The notes below the pieces were generated by a model. It ran no database searches, was not told where the DNA came from, and saw only the letters and a program-made list of their open reading frames with translations. A stretch of 64,000 nucleotides of DNA from contig NZ_LOAS01000007.1 of NCBI RefSeq assembly GCF_001558155.1, positions 186,001 to 250,000 of the forward strand, written 5' to 3'. Both the position numbers and the translations under genes were made by a program. The DNA is from Aliiruegeria sabulilitoris. Lineage in GTDB: Bacteria > Pseudomonadota > Alphaproteobacteria > Rhodobacterales > Rhodobacteraceae. Numbering within the stretch: the stretch's first letter is position 1; every line of letters starts with the position of its first letter. Below, one piece after another: positions 53,953-63,485 of this stretch.

Positions 53953-54108
53953 GCCGATTTTCCTTTCGGGACTCGGGCTTCGGGACGGCGGCACCTTAGG
54001 GGCTGCTGCCCACTAACGCAAAGGTTGTATCCCGTCCTGATCGGCATGGTTCCGCCAAGGCAGGGTCGCAGGCGCTTTCGGGAGCAGGCGGCGCGGATAA
54101 CGGCGGTT

Positions 54109-54300
54109 TCAGAAGCGTGGCAGTCCCGGGCGGCGCCCGATCTGGTCCGCTTGCATCCAGTCCGGCAGCACGCCCAGACGTTCAAGTCCGACAAGAGCCA
54201 GACAAAGGGCGATCACGGCGAATACGAGCAGAACCCGCTTGAGCGAGGGCGGATGCTGGACCCAGCGTTTCATCCGCATGAACCAGTGAGCGCTGAGCAT
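54109..54300 (-). CDS. Small single-helix membrane protein
   Basis: 63 aa: a basic start MLSAHWFMRMKRWVQHP, one hydrophobic helix (about 23-43, LLVFAVIALCLALVGLERLG), and a polar tail. GGAGG lies 5 bases before the ATG and it is only 32 bases after hpt, so it is very likely expressed. Annotated genomes often call this a hypothetical protein. Function unknown; it may be co-expressed with the cytochrome c gene downstream. Confidence 0.72.
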   Translation of the reverse strand: MLSAHWFMRMKRWVQHPPSLKRVLLVFAVIALCLALVGLERLGVLPDWMQADQIGRRPGLPRF

Positions 54301-54332
54301 ATGGCCTCCGGGATCTGTCCTTGGTTCGCGGC

Positions 54333-54899
54333 TCAGACGGCCTCGGGGGCGTCTTGCGGATCGTCGATGAAACGAACGGTGCCGATATAGGGCAGGTTCC
54401 GGTTGCGTTGGGCGAAATCGATTCCATAGCCAACCACGAACTTGTCCGGGATCTCGAATCCGGTCCAACTGGCCTTGTAGGCCACCTCGCGCCGAGCGGG
54501 CTTGTCCAGCAGGCAGATCGTGCGCAGCCGCTTGGGATTGCGCGCACCAAGGAAGGCCGCAACGCGGGTCATGGTGTGCCCGGTGTCGATGATGTCCTCG
54601 ACCACCAGCACGTCGCGCCCTTCAATTTCGCCGCGTAAGTCCTTGAGAATGCGAACTTCCCGGCTTGACTTCATCGCGTTTCCATAGGAGGAGGCCTCGA
54701 GGAAATCGACCTCGACCGGCAGGTCCAACTCACGCACGAGATCGGCAATGAAAACGAAAGAACCGCGCAACAGGCCGACGACAACGAGCTTGTCGGTGTC
54801 CGTGAATTCAGCCTCGATCTCGCGGGCAAGTTCCTCGATGCGGGCAGCAATGGATTTGGCGGAGATCAGCTGATCGATGACATACGGTCGCGAAGACAT
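54333..54899 (-). CDS. hpt: Hypoxanthine phosphoribosyltransferase
   Basis: 188 aa. The PRPP-binding motif is [13 protein letters not shown] (about 97-109), and the flexible active-site loop is in [20 protein letters not shown]. It salvages hypoxanthine and guanine to IMP/GMP. The ATG at 54899 is favoured over an extension to 55010. Divergent from the COQ10-like gene. Confidence 0.94.
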   Translation of the reverse strand: MSSRPYVIDQLISAKSIAARIEELAREIEAEFTDTDKLVVVGLLRGSFVFIADLVRELDLPVEVDFLEASSYGNAMKSSREVRILKDLRGEIEGRDVLVVEDIIDTGHTMTRVAAFLGARNPKRLRTICLLDKPARREVAYKASWTGFEIPDKFVVGYGIDFAQRNRNLPYIGTVRFIDDPQDAPEAV

Positions 54900-54981
54900 T
54901 GGCTTCCCTTGAATTTGCCGTCCAACTCTACGACATGTGACGCCGATCCGAAAAAAGAACCCGGGGGCCAAACGCCGCACG

Positions 54982-55425
54982 ATGCATACTTTCTCCGACA
55001 AACGCGTCATGCCGTATACGGCGGAGCAGATGTTCGATCTCGTTTCGGATATCGAATCCTACCCGAAATTTCTGCCCTGGACAGCCGCAACGCGGATCCG
55101 GGACCGGCGCGAGGACGGCGATGCGGTGGTGGAGATTGCCGACATGATCGTCTCGTTCAAGGTGTTCCGGGAGAAATTCGGCACGAAGGTCACGATGAAT
55201 CGCCAGGAATGTACGATCGTGTCGGAATATATCGACGGACCGTTCAAATACCTGGTCTCGAAATGGGCTTTCCGGGATGTCCAGGGCGGTTGCGAAGTGG
55301 ATTACCACATCGATTTCGAGTTCAAGAACAGGATCCTGCAAAAAACTGCCGGCGTGTTCTTCACCGAGGCGCAACGCCAGATCATGGGCGCATTCGAAAA
55401 GCGGGCCAACGTACTCTACGCGTGA
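54982..55425 (+). CDS. COQ10/RatA-like START-domain protein (coenzyme Q-binding)
   Basis: 147 aa. [24 protein letters not shown] (about 10-33) opens the COQ10/RatA-type START fold, and the end [18 protein letters not shown] matches too. In alphaproteobacteria this gene (ubiquinone-binding chaperone) is next to lipA-hpt. The RatA 'toxin' label used for related E. coli genes is unlikely to be meaningful here. Start at 54982, not the GTG upstream. Confidence 0.88.
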   Translation: MHTFSDKRVMPYTAEQMFDLVSDIESYPKFLPWTAATRIRDRREDGDAVVEIADMIVSFKVFREKFGTKVTMNRQECTIVSEYIDGPFKYLVSKWAFRDVQGGCEVDYHIDFEFKNRILQKTAGVFFTEAQRQIMGAFEKRANVLYA

Positions 55426-55507
55426 TAAGACGCTGAACGCCTTCATTTGACCACTAACATCTCCGGAGGAAGTAACGGCCCGAAGGGACGTTCCGTTTTG
55501 TTCAACG

Positions 55508-55532
55508 AAAAAGGCGCCACTGCGCGGCGCCT
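55508..55532 (-). terminator. Terminator downstream of amtB
   Basis: On the minus strand AGGCGCC-N7-GGCGCCT (55532-55512) is followed by TTTTTCG. It lies 68 bases after the amtB stop. Confidence 0.7.
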
Positions 55533-55566
55533 GCTTCCGGCGGGGATATTACCGGTCAGAAGAAGC
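55533..55566 (+). repeat. Dispersed intergenic repeat, copy E
   Basis: CTTCCGGCGGGGATATTACC followed by GGTCAGAAGAAGCG. It is flanked by the amtB terminator and a second hairpin GGGGGCGGA-TCGC-TCCGCCCCC (55568-55589). Together these form a compact hairpin-core-hairpin unit. Confidence 0.6.
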
Positions 55567-55599
55567 GGGGGGCGGATCGCTCCGCCCCCATCTGCACAT

Positions 55600-56781
55600 T
55601 TACGAGATGATATCGTAGGCACGTTCTCCGTGCACCGACAGGTCGAGACCGTTGGTCTCGGTTTCGGCGTCGACTCGCATCGGGGTGATCGCGCGCACCA
55701 CGAGCACGAGGACGATCGTCACTACAGCGGTGAAAGCACCGACAATGACGAGCGCGCCAATTTGCGCGGTCCATGAACCGGCGCCGAAGGCTGCGATCAT
55801 GATCGTGCCGAAGATGCCGCCGACGCCGTGCACGGCGAAGACATCCAGCGTGTCGTCGATCTTGAACACGTTTCGGACCAGGGTGACTGCCTCCTGGCAA
55901 AGGATGCCGGCGACAGACCCGATGATCAGTGCTTCGACGGGACCGACGAACCCTGAGGCCGGTGTGATTGAGGCCAGGCCCGCGATGGTGCCGGTGACCA
56001 TGCCCACGAGCGAGGGCGTGCCGTATTTGATCTTTTCCCAGAGCGCCCAGGTGAGCGAGGCCGCGGCCGCCGAGATATGGGTGACGGTCATGGCCATGGC
56101 GGCACCGCCATCGGCGGCAAGCTGCGAGCCACCGTTGAAGCCGAACCAGCCGACCCAAAGCATGGCCGCGCCGATCATCACGAAGCCGGGCGAATGCGGC
56201 GGCTTGTTGCGGTCGCGTCTGGGACCCAGGAAGATCGCCACGATCAGCGCCGCGAGGCCGGCGGTTTCATGCACGACGATGCCGCCGGCGAAGTCCTTGG
56301 TTCCGACCTCGCCGAAAATGCCACCATCGGCCAGGAAACCGCCGCCCCAGATCCAGTGCACGACCGGTGCGTAGCAGAGCAGCATCCAGAGCGTGGAGAA
56401 AAGCAGGACGAAACCGAAGCCGACCCGTTCCACATATGCGCCGACGATCAGCGCAGGCGTGATGATGGCGAAGGTCATCTGGAAGGCGAAGAACAGGATC
56501 TCGGGCAGGGTGCCAGAGACGGTCTCGGGGGTGATGTCGAGCAGGAACATCTTGCCCAGCCCGCCCCAGAGCCCGCTGCCCCCCTCGCCGAAGGCAATGG
56601 AATAGCCAAAGGCGAACCATGCGATGCTCATGGCACAGGCGATCGCGTAGCATTGCATGAAGACGCTGAGCACGTTGCGCGCGCGCACCAGCCCGCCATA
56701 GAACAGCGCCAGCCCCGGCAATGTCATGAACAGGACCAACGCCGTCGCGACGATGATCCAGGCGGTATCGGCTCCCACCAT
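55600..56781 (-). CDS. amtB: Ammonium transporter (Amt/Mep/Rh family)
   Basis: 393 aa with eleven helices. The twin-His pore residues are in VVHWIWGGG (His142) and the later FAVHGVGGIFG (about 300-310); the phenylalanine gate and Asp site lie in expected segments. The C-terminal cytosolic tail ending GERAYDIIS carries the GlnK-contacting region. No signal peptide. Unusually, glnK is not adjacent; GGAGGGAA precedes the ATG. Confidence 0.95.
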   Translation of the reverse strand: MVGADTAWIIVATALVLFMTLPGLALFYGGLVRARNVLSVFMQCYAIACAMSIAWFAFGYSIAFGEGGSGLWGGLGKMFLLDITPETVSGTLPEILFFAFQMTFAIITPALIVGAYVERVGFGFVLLFSTLWMLLCYAPVVHWIWGGGFLADGGIFGEVGTKDFAGGIVVHETAGLAALIVAIFLGPRRDRNKPPHSPGFVMIGAAMLWVGWFGFNGGSQLAADGGAAMAMTVTHISAAAASLTWALWEKIKYGTPSLVGMVTGTIAGLASITPASGFVGPVEALIIGSVAGILCQEAVTLVRNVFKIDDTLDVFAVHGVGGIFGTIMIAAFGAGSWTAQIGALVIVGAFTAVVTIVLVLVVRAITPMRVDAETETNGLDLSVHGERAYDIIS

Positions 56782-57013
56782 TTCCCTTCCCTCCAAATAT
56801 TTTTGCCCGTTTGGCGGGCGTTTCGGGGTGTGAAGCGTGAAGGGGCTGCGCAGAAAAGAGGCTTTGCTCGCCATTGGCTGGGTAAAATGTGGGCGCGTCG
56901 GTAAAAGATGGATAATTGGGCTAAAACGCTGCCGGGTGATTAATTTGAAGCCGGGATTGAAACTCCGTCGGTCTCGGGCTTCGCGGGGTCAAAACGGGAC
57001 GGCAATACGGGCT

Positions 57014-57517
57014 TCAGCGATTCCGAACCGCGACGAGGAGCATCTCGAGCGCGTGGCGCAGCGTGGCCTGGCGGACTTCCGAACGGCCGGGCGCGCCGAA
57101 CTCGATGGTCTCGACAAGCGTGGCTTTGCCGGTTGCGGCGAGGCCGAAACAGACGCGGCCTTCGGGTTTGAACTCGCTGCCGCCTGGGCCGGCGATGCCG
57201 GTAACCGCGACGGCGAGATCAGCGGCCGAGCGTGCCAAGGCACCTTCGGCCATTTCCTGCGCGACCTCCTCTGATACCGCGCCAAATGACTCAAGCGTTT
57301 CGGGGGAGACGCCGAGCATCTCCATCTTGGCGGCATTCGAATAGGTGACGAAGCCACGGTCGAACATGTCCGAGGAGCCCGGACTTTCGGTGAGCGCGCC
57401 GGCAATCAGCCCGCCGGTGCAGCTCTCGGCGGTGGCCAGCATGAGGCCGAGGCGCCGGCTGTGGGCGAGCAGGGATTCGGCAAGCTCTTTGATGGACAGG
57501 GCAGTTTCGTTTGTCAT
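57014..57517 (-). CDS. CinA C-terminal-domain protein (nicotinamide-nucleotide amidohydrolase, PncC)
   Basis: 167 aa: only the C-terminal amidase part of CinA, with LATAESCTGGLIAGALTESPGSS (about 26-48) and AVAVTGIAGPGG (about 101-112) holding the active Ser and Lys region. It deamidates nicotinamide mononucleotide in the NAD cycle. Its start overlaps the end of the next upstream gene by four bases. Confidence 0.92.
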   Translation of the reverse strand: MTNETALSIKELAESLLAHSRRLGLMLATAESCTGGLIAGALTESPGSSDMFDRGFVTYSNAAKMEMLGVSPETLESFGAVSEEVAQEMAEGALARSAADLAVAVTGIAGPGGSEFKPEGRVCFGLAATGKATLVETIEFGAPGRSEVRQATLRHALEMLLVAVRNR

Positions 57518-58008
57518 GTCGGTAGGGTCTCGGGAAGGAATCTGAGAAGCGCCAGCATGACCGCCAAAGTGCCGATGGCGGCGAGGGCGCCCGCCACGAG
57601 ATCGTCGATCAGACGCAGCACGGGCCGTGTGTCGCGGTCGAACAGGTGCCGCGGGACGGAGAGCAGCAGCGTGTAGAGCAGTACGGGCGTTGCGAGGGCG
57701 ATGATGGCGCCGGCGGAGAAGCTAGAGCCGAGCAGGTCCGCTAGCGGGATCGCGGGCGCTGCGGCCAGCCATATCCCGGCATAGCGGTCGATGACGGTCA
57801 CCTTCGCATCCGGATCCTCGCGCAGCGCGCGGGGCAGGGCCCAGATCGTCGTGGCAAGCACGAGCGCCCAGATGGCGGCCAGCGGCTGCAGCGACCCGGT
57901 GCCACGGTATACGAGGATCGCCGTCACCAACCCGGCCAGCGACGCCAGCAAGGGGCCGACAAAGGGAATGCAGCCGAGATAGCCCACGGTTGCCACGATG
58001 CGCAACAT
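57514..58008 (-). CDS. Degenerate PgpA-like membrane protein
   Basis: 164 aa, four to five hydrophobic segments. It can be aligned with its neighbour PgpA: VIDRYAGIWLA (about 72-82) matches VIDEVVGMWIA, and RLIDDLVAGALAAIG (about 131-145) matches VMLDDVIAGVMAAL. In the key acidic motif the catalytic Glu is replaced by Arg (VIDR for VIDE), and the GTWGS element near the start has become PFVGPLLAS. It may be an inactive paralogue with a structural role. It lies directly between pgpA (4-base gap) and cinA (overlap). Confidence 0.7.
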   Translation of the reverse strand: MLRIVATVGYLGCIPFVGPLLASLAGLVTAILVYRGTGSLQPLAAIWALVLATTIWALPRALREDPDAKVTVIDRYAGIWLAAAPAIPLADLLGSSFSAGAIIALATPVLLYTLLLSVPRHLFDRDTRPVLRLIDDLVAGALAAIGTLAVMLALLRFLPETLPT

Positions 58009-58012
58009 TGGC

Positions 58013-58510
58013 TCAGCCCATCAGGAAGGAATGCGATATGAAGGCGGCGACGGCGACGACAAGGGCCGCCATGACGCCGGCGATCACATCGTCGAGCATC
58101 ACGCCGAGGGAACTGTGCATCCCATCGGCCCAGGACACCGGCCAGGGTTTCCAGATGTCGAAGATCCGGAACATCACGAAACCGCCGACCCAGCCGGGAT
58201 AGGGAAAGATATCGCCATCCAGCCCGGCATGCCAAAGCCCGAAGGACAGCGGCCAGAGGGCGATCCACATGCCGACGACCTCGTCGATGACGACCTCGGA
58301 CGGATCCGTGTTCCCGGCCCCCTCGATATAGAGCGCGGTCGCCCCCCAGCCGGCAATGAACGCGATGAGCGTACCGATGGCGAGCGCCGGGAAGCCGCCA
58401 TTCAGGTGAAGGAGATAGGCGAACGGGATCGCCGCAGCCGAGCCCCAGGTGCCGGGCGCGGGCTTCAGCAAGCCAACCCCTAAAAAGGTGGCGATCAGTT
58501 TCGCGCCCAT
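58013..58510 (-). CDS. pgpA: Phosphatidylglycerophosphatase A
   Basis: 165 aa. The GLLKPAPGTWGSAAAIPFAY start and the acidic VVIDEVVGMWIAL motif (about 74-86) plus MFRIFDIWKPWPV identify PgpA, an integral membrane phosphatase of phosphatidylglycerol synthesis. The ATG overlaps the ispDF stop (TGATG); the ATG one codon earlier is an alternative. Confidence 0.93.
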   Translation of the reverse strand: MGAKLIATFLGVGLLKPAPGTWGSAAAIPFAYLLHLNGGFPALAIGTLIAFIAGWGATALYIEGAGNTDPSEVVIDEVVGMWIALWPLSFGLWHAGLDGDIFPYPGWVGGFVMFRIFDIWKPWPVSWADGMHSSLGVMLDDVIAGVMAALVVAVAAFISHSFLMG

Positions 58511-59691
58511 CATGCCGACACCAGCGTTGCGGTTGCGATGGACGCGATGCCTTCTTCGCGGCCGGTGAAGCCGAGCCGCTCGGAGGTGGTCGCCTTGACC
58601 GAGATACGGTCGACCTCCAGCCCCATAATCGCGGCCAGCGCGGCGCGCATGGCCGGTGCGTGCGGGCCGATCTTGGGGCGTTCGCATACGAGCGTGCAGT
58701 CGATATTGCCGATCCGGTAGCCACGGGAGGCCGCCAACTCCACCGCGTGGCGCAGGAAGATCTCGCTCGCGGCCCCCTTCCATTGCGGATCGGAAGGCGG
58801 GAAATGCTGGCCGATATCGCCCTCGGCGAGCGCGCCATAGATCGCGTCGGTAATCGCGTGCATGCCGACATCGGCATCCGAATGCCCCTGCAGCCCGCGC
58901 GGATGCGGCACCGTCACCCCGCAGAGCACCACGTGGTCGCCCGTCCCGAAACGGTGCACGTCATAGCCGTTGCCCAGCCTCACATCCATTTTCTGTCCTT
59001 TCCGAAGGATCTGCTCGGCGCGTTCGAAATCGCCGGGCAGGGTCACCTTGATATTGTCCTCATGGCCTTGCGTGATGGCCACGTCCAGCCCGGCGGCCAG
59101 CGCCACTTCGACATCGTCGGCCGCAAGGCCGGGATGGGCATCTTGGGCGGCACGGATCGCGGCGAGGTCGAACCCCTGCGGCGTCTGAGCCCGAAACAGG
59201 CCGTCGCGCGGGGTCGGGGAGAGAACCAGCCCGTCTTCGCCGCGCCAGAGCGCATCGGTCACGGCAAGCGCGGGGGCGGCCCCGGGGTAGTTTTCGAGCG
59301 CGTCGAGAACGTGGTCGATCACGGTGTCGGGCACCAGCGGGCGGGCGCCGTCCTGGATGAGAACATGGCTCACCTGCGGGCCGAGCGCTTTCAGACCTGC
59401 TACGACAGAGGCATCCCGGCTGTCGCCGCCCGCAACAAGTGCCACATCTTCGGGCAGGATGCTTTCGACCAGCGCGGCATCGTCGGGATTGATCACCACG
59501 ACCACCTCGTCCACCCGTGCATGGCGGCGAAAACGATCAACCGTGCGCGCAAGGATTGCACGACCGGCAAGCGGCTGAAATTGCTTCGGAACCGGCCCTC
59601 CGGCACGACTGCCCCGGCCGGCGGCGACGATCACGGCCGCGACGTGCTGCACGGCCTGCGGGCGGGCGCTCTTTGTCTCGCTGGTTTTCAT
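58510..59691 (-). CDS. ispDF: Bifunctional IspD-IspF (isoprenoid synthesis, MEP pathway)
   Basis: 393 aa: IspD (about 1-235) with [20 protein letters not shown] and the [14 protein letters not shown] motif; IspF (about 236-393) with [20 protein letters not shown], the zinc-binding DVH, and [20 protein letters not shown]. It performs the cytidylylation and cyclisation steps. The fusion is common in Alphaproteobacteria. Divergent from dusB. Confidence 0.96.
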   Translation of the reverse strand: MKTSETKSARPQAVQHVAAVIVAAGRGSRAGGPVPKQFQPLAGRAILARTVDRFRRHARVDEVVVVINPDDAALVESILPEDVALVAGGDSRDASVVAGLKALGPQVSHVLIQDGARPLVPDTVIDHVLDALENYPGAAPALAVTDALWRGEDGLVLSPTPRDGLFRAQTPQGFDLAAIRAAQDAHPGLAADDVEVALAAGLDVAITQGHEDNIKVTLPGDFERAEQILRKGQKMDVRLGNGYDVHRFGTGDHVVLCGVTVPHPRGLQGHSDADVGMHAITDAIYGALAEGDIGQHFPPSDPQWKGAASEIFLRHAVELAASRGYRIGNIDCTLVCERPKIGPHAPAMRAALAAIMGLEVDRISVKATTSERLGFTGREEGIASIATATLVSA

Positions 59692-59862
59692 GATTCCCGT
59701 CTATTCGGTGACGAAAGGCAGGGCAACGGCCAAGCCGAACGTGGGTCTGTATGCTCAATTATTGGGCGTTGTTTGTTTTCCGGTCGCTTTTTGTACCGCT
59801 TCACCTTGGAATGGGCGGCGAGTTCAAGATACGACAACGGGGTATGCACAAGGATTGAGCAC

Positions 59863-60858
59863 TTGACGGTTTGCGTTGCAAACTTGCCCCTGAAACCGCC
59901 TGTTCTTCTGGCTCCGCTGGCGGGGATCACCGATTTGCCGTTCCGGCAGCTGGTATCCCGTTTCGGAGCGGGACTGGTGGTGTCCGAGATGGTGGCCAGC
60001 CAGGAAATGGTTCAGGCCAAACCCGGTGTCCGGGAAAAGGCCGAACTGGGATTCGGGCAGGGCAATACCTCGGTGCAGCTTGCCGGGCGCGAGGCCCACT
60101 GGATGGCTGAGGCGGCGCGAGTTGTCGAAGGCAACGGCGCGCGGATCATCGATATCAACATGGGCTGCCCGGCCAAGAAGGTGACCTCCGCCAGCGGCGC
60201 GGGCGCCAGCGGCTCGGCGCTGATGCGCGATCTGGACCACGCGCTGAGCCTGATCGAAGCCGTTATCGGCGCCGTGTCGATCCCGGTGACTCTCAAATGC
60301 CGGCTGGGATGGGATGACGAGTGCCACAACGCGGCCGAACTCGCGCGCCGGGCCGAGGCGGCGGGCGTGCAGATGGTCACCATCCACGGCCGGACGCGGC
60401 AGCAATTCTACAAGGGGCACGCGAACTGGGACGCGATTGCCGAGGTCAAACAGGCCGTCTCGATCCCGGTGATCGCCAATGGCGACATCGTGGACAGCGC
60501 CTCGGCCCGCGCGGCGCTTGCGGCATCGGGCGCCGACGGGGTGATGGTCGGGCGTGGCGCGCAGGGGCAACCCTGGCTGCTGGCCCGGATCGCGGCCGAT
60601 ATCTATGGAACGCCGGCGCCGAAGGTGCCCAAAGGGCGGGAACTCGCAGAAATGGTGGCCGGCCATTTCGAGGCCATGCTCGCATTTTACGGGCCGCGCC
60701 TGGGCAACAAGATGGCGCGCAAACATCTCGGTTGGTACCTGGACAGGGCCGGCGATCCCGCCGGACTGCGCCGGCGCCTCCAGACAGAAAACAACAATGA
60801 CGAGGTGCTGCGAATGATCGCGGATGCCTTCGCCACGAGCAGTATGGAGGCCGCGTAA
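59863..60858 (+). CDS. dusB: tRNA-dihydrouridine synthase DusB (NifR3)
   Basis: 331 aa. PPVLLAPLAGITDLPFRQLV (about 12-31) and the IIDINMGCPAKKVTSASGAG block (about 97-116) with the active Cys, then TIHGRTRQQFYKGHANW, are diagnostic. It reduces uridine in tRNA D-loops using FMN and NADPH. No ATG or GTG in frame precedes the conserved start; TTG 59863 has AAGGA 8 bases upstream and is my choice (another TTG is at 59884). It overlaps ntrB by one base (TAATG), the classic nifR3-ntrB-ntrC order. Confidence 0.93.
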   Translation: MTVCVANLPLKPPVLLAPLAGITDLPFRQLVSRFGAGLVVSEMVASQEMVQAKPGVREKAELGFGQGNTSVQLAGREAHWMAEAARVVEGNGARIIDINMGCPAKKVTSASGAGASGSALMRDLDHALSLIEAVIGAVSIPVTLKCRLGWDDECHNAAELARRAEAAGVQMVTIHGRTRQQFYKGHANWDAIAEVKQAVSIPVIANGDIVDSASARAALAASGADGVMVGRGAQGQPWLLARIAADIYGTPAPKVPKGRELAEMVAGHFEAMLAFYGPRLGNKMARKHLGWYLDRAGDPAGLRRRLQTENNNDEVLRMIADAFATSSMEAA

Positions 60859-61946
60859 TGCCCGGTTCCGGAACGATCTGGGCATCCTTGCCCATCCCTG
60901 CATTGGTCCTAGACCCAGAAGACAGGATCACGGCCATCAACCCGGCCGGGGAGCTGTTCTTCAACAAGACGATCAAGGCGCTCGAGGGCAGCCTTGTCTA
61001 TGACCGGCTGGCCATCGACGCGCCGGTCGAAGAGGCGCTGGCGCGTGTGCGCAAGAACCGCTCGCCGCTTTTCATCAACGACGTGGATGTCGGCACCGGG
61101 GAAAAGGCGCCGGTGATCTGCAACGTTCAGGTCGCGCCGATCTCGAACGATACCGAACGGCTGCTGTTCCTCGTCTCTCCGCGCGAGATCGCCGGGCGGT
61201 TGGGGCGGTCCATCTCCGCCGACAAGGCCGCGAAATCGGCGATCGGCATGGCCGAGATGCTCGCCCACGAGATCAAGAACCCGCTCGCCGGCATCACCGG
61301 CGCGGCCCAGCTACTGAGTATGAGCCTGTCCAAGGAAGACCTTGAGCTGACCGACCTGATCGTGGCCGAGAGCCGGCGCATCGTGAAGCTGCTCGACCAG
61401 GTGGAGCAGTTCGGAAACCTGCGCCCGCCGACACTCAAGCCGGTGAATATCCACGACGTTCTGGACCGGGCGCGGAAATCGGCGGTGCTGAGCTTTGCGG
61501 CCCATATGAAGATCGTCGAGGATTACGACCCCTCGCTGCCGCCGACCTTTGCCGATTCCGACCAGCTCCTGCAGATATTTCAGAACCTTCTGAAGAACGC
61601 CGCGCAGGCGTCGGCCGGCGCGCCGGGAGAGATCCAGCTTCGCACCTTCTACGATGCCTCCCTGCGCGTACGCCGCAAGGGACAGTCAACCTCGCGCGTG
61701 CCGCTTCAGATCGAGATCATCGATGATGGCCCCGGCCTGAAACCCGAAATTGCCGACGAGATTTTCGAACCTTTCGTGTCCGGCCGGGAAAACGGCACCG
61801 GGCTCGGGCTGGCTTTGGTCAGCAAGATCATCGCCGAACACAAGGGCTGGATTTCGGTCGACTCGGTGCCCGGGCGCACCGTTTTCCGCATCTCACTGCC
61901 TGTCGCACCCAAACAAACAGCAGAACAACTCGACGAGGAGACATAG
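60858..61946 (+). CDS. ntrB: Nitrogen sensor kinase NtrB (GlnL)
   Basis: 362 aa. A PAS domain (about 1-110) leads to the histidine box [15 protein letters not shown] with His137, then N-box [14 protein letters not shown] (about 234-247), and [16 protein letters not shown] / GTGLGLAL (about 296-323) as the ATPase motifs. It lacks membrane segments: a soluble kinase that senses PII-GlnB and phosphorylates NtrC. Stop lies 5 bases before ntrC. Confidence 0.94.
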   Translation: MPGSGTIWASLPIPALVLDPEDRITAINPAGELFFNKTIKALEGSLVYDRLAIDAPVEEALARVRKNRSPLFINDVDVGTGEKAPVICNVQVAPISNDTERLLFLVSPREIAGRLGRSISADKAAKSAIGMAEMLAHEIKNPLAGITGAAQLLSMSLSKEDLELTDLIVAESRRIVKLLDQVEQFGNLRPPTLKPVNIHDVLDRARKSAVLSFAAHMKIVEDYDPSLPPTFADSDQLLQIFQNLLKNAAQASAGAPGEIQLRTFYDASLRVRRKGQSTSRVPLQIEIIDDGPGLKPEIADEIFEPFVSGRENGTGLGLALVSKIIAEHKGWISVDSVPGRTVFRISLPVAPKQTAEQLDEET

Positions 61947-61951
61947 ATCTA

Positions 61952-63325
61952 ATGGACGGAACCGTTCTTGTCGCCGATGACGACCGCACCATCCGCACAG
62001 TCCTTACCCAGGCGCTGACGCGCGCCGGGTGCAAGGTTCACGCAACCTCCTCGCTGGTGACGCTCATGCGTTGGGTTGAGGAAGGCAAGGGGGATCTCGT
62101 GATCTCCGACGTGATCATGCCCGATGGCAACGGTCTGGAAACCCTGCCGAAAATCGCCGAGGAACGGCCTGGCCTGCCGGTGATCGTGATCTCGGCCCAG
62201 AACACGATCATGACGGCGATCCAGGCGGCGGAGGCAGATGCCTATGACTACCTGCCCAAGCCGTTCGACCTGCCAGACCTGATGAAACGCGCCTCCAAGG
62301 CACTGGAAATGAAGCGGCGCGCGCCGGTGTCGCGGCCGATGAACGAGCTGCCCTCCAGCAGCACCGACGACCTGCCGTTGGTTGGCCGCACGCCGGTCAT
62401 GCAGGCGCTTTACCGCCTGGTGGCGCGCGTGATGAATACAGATCTCGCGGTGCTGATCACCGGCGAATCCGGCACCGGCAAGTCGCTCATCGCGCGGGCG
62501 ATCCACGACTTCTCCGACCGCCGCACGCTGCCCTTCATTGTCGCGGGGGCGGAAGAGCTTTCGACGACGGACGGCCCGGCGACCATCCTTGCCAAGGCGC
62601 GTGGCGGCTCGGTGCTCTTTGACGAGGTGGCCGATCTCGACATGGAGACCCAGGGCCGTATCGTGCGGATGCTGGATGCGCTGTCTGACAGCGCGCCGCG
62701 GGTCATGGCAACCTGCCAGGGCGACCTGATGCAGAAGATGGAGGCGGGCAGCTTCCGTCAGGATCTCTATTACCGTCTTGGCGGCGTGAACCTGAACGTG
62801 CCGAGCTTGCGCGAGCGGGTGGACGACATTCCGCTCCTGACAGAGCATTTCCTGGCCCGTGCCGAGCGTGACGGGGCCGGAACGCGCCGCATGTCGCAGG
62901 CGGCGATGGACCTTGTGCGCGCCTATTCCTGGCCCGGCAATGTGCGGCAGCTGGAAAATACGGTCCGACGGCTGGTGATCACCTCACCGGAGGAGGAAAT
63001 CGGGCGCGCGGAGGTGGAGATGGTGCTGGGCAACCAGCCCGAGATCGAACCTCTGGTGGGCGGCGGCGACGGCGAGAAGCTGTCGGCATCGGTCGCCAAG
63101 CATCTGCGGCGCTATTTCGACCTGCATGGCGGCGTCCTGCCGCCGCCGGGGCTTTACCAGCGCATCCTCAAGGAGGTGGAAATCCCGTTGATCGAGATCG
63201 CGCTGGATGCCACCGGCGGAAACCAGGCGAAATGTGCCGATCTTCTGGGCATCAACCGAAATACGCTCCGCAAGAAGATCACCGATCTCGATATTCGCGT
63301 GACACGCCGCCGCAAGTTGATGTAA
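61952..63325 (+). CDS. ntrC: Nitrogen response regulator NtrC, sigma-54-independent type
   Basis: 457 aa. Receiver domain with phosphoacceptor Asp53 ([12 protein letters not shown]); ATPase domain with Walker A GESGTGKS (171-178) and Walker [11 protein letters not shown] (221-230); C-terminal [23 protein letters not shown]. Between [11 protein letters not shown] and GGSVLFDE about 18 residues of the usual AAA+ domain, including the GAFTGA sigma-54 contact loop, are missing. Rhodobacter capsulatus NtrC lacks the same loop and activates sigma-70 RNA polymerase, so this protein probably works the same way. Confidence 0.95.
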   Translation: MDGTVLVADDDRTIRTVLTQALTRAGCKVHATSSLVTLMRWVEEGKGDLVISDVIMPDGNGLETLPKIAEERPGLPVIVISAQNTIMTAIQAAEADAYDYLPKPFDLPDLMKRASKALEMKRRAPVSRPMNELPSSSTDDLPLVGRTPVMQALYRLVARVMNTDLAVLITGESGTGKSLIARAIHDFSDRRTLPFIVAGAEELSTTDGPATILAKARGGSVLFDEVADLDMETQGRIVRMLDALSDSAPRVMATCQGDLMQKMEAGSFRQDLYYRLGGVNLNVPSLRERVDDIPLLTEHFLARAERDGAGTRRMSQAAMDLVRAYSWPGNVRQLENTVRRLVITSPEEEIGRAEVEMVLGNQPEIEPLVGGGDGEKLSASVAKHLRRYFDLHGGVLPPPGLYQRILKEVEIPLIEIALDATGGNQAKCADLLGINRNTLRKKITDLDIRVTRRRKLM

Positions 63326-63485
63326 AACCGCAACATAGCCGTGGCGTCGAGGGCACGCTCCTCGTTCAGACCACGGAATATGGCGGTAAGTTGCCCGGTA
63401 TCCTCAAGATCTGGGTGGCATAATCATCACGGGGCACAATTTGGCAGGCGCTTCAAGGCGGTTGAATTGGGACGGAATCACCCGC

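Noticed and set aside
58660-59862. N-terminal extension of dusB back to 58660
   Set aside because: It is antisense to ispDF; the DusB family begins near 59863.
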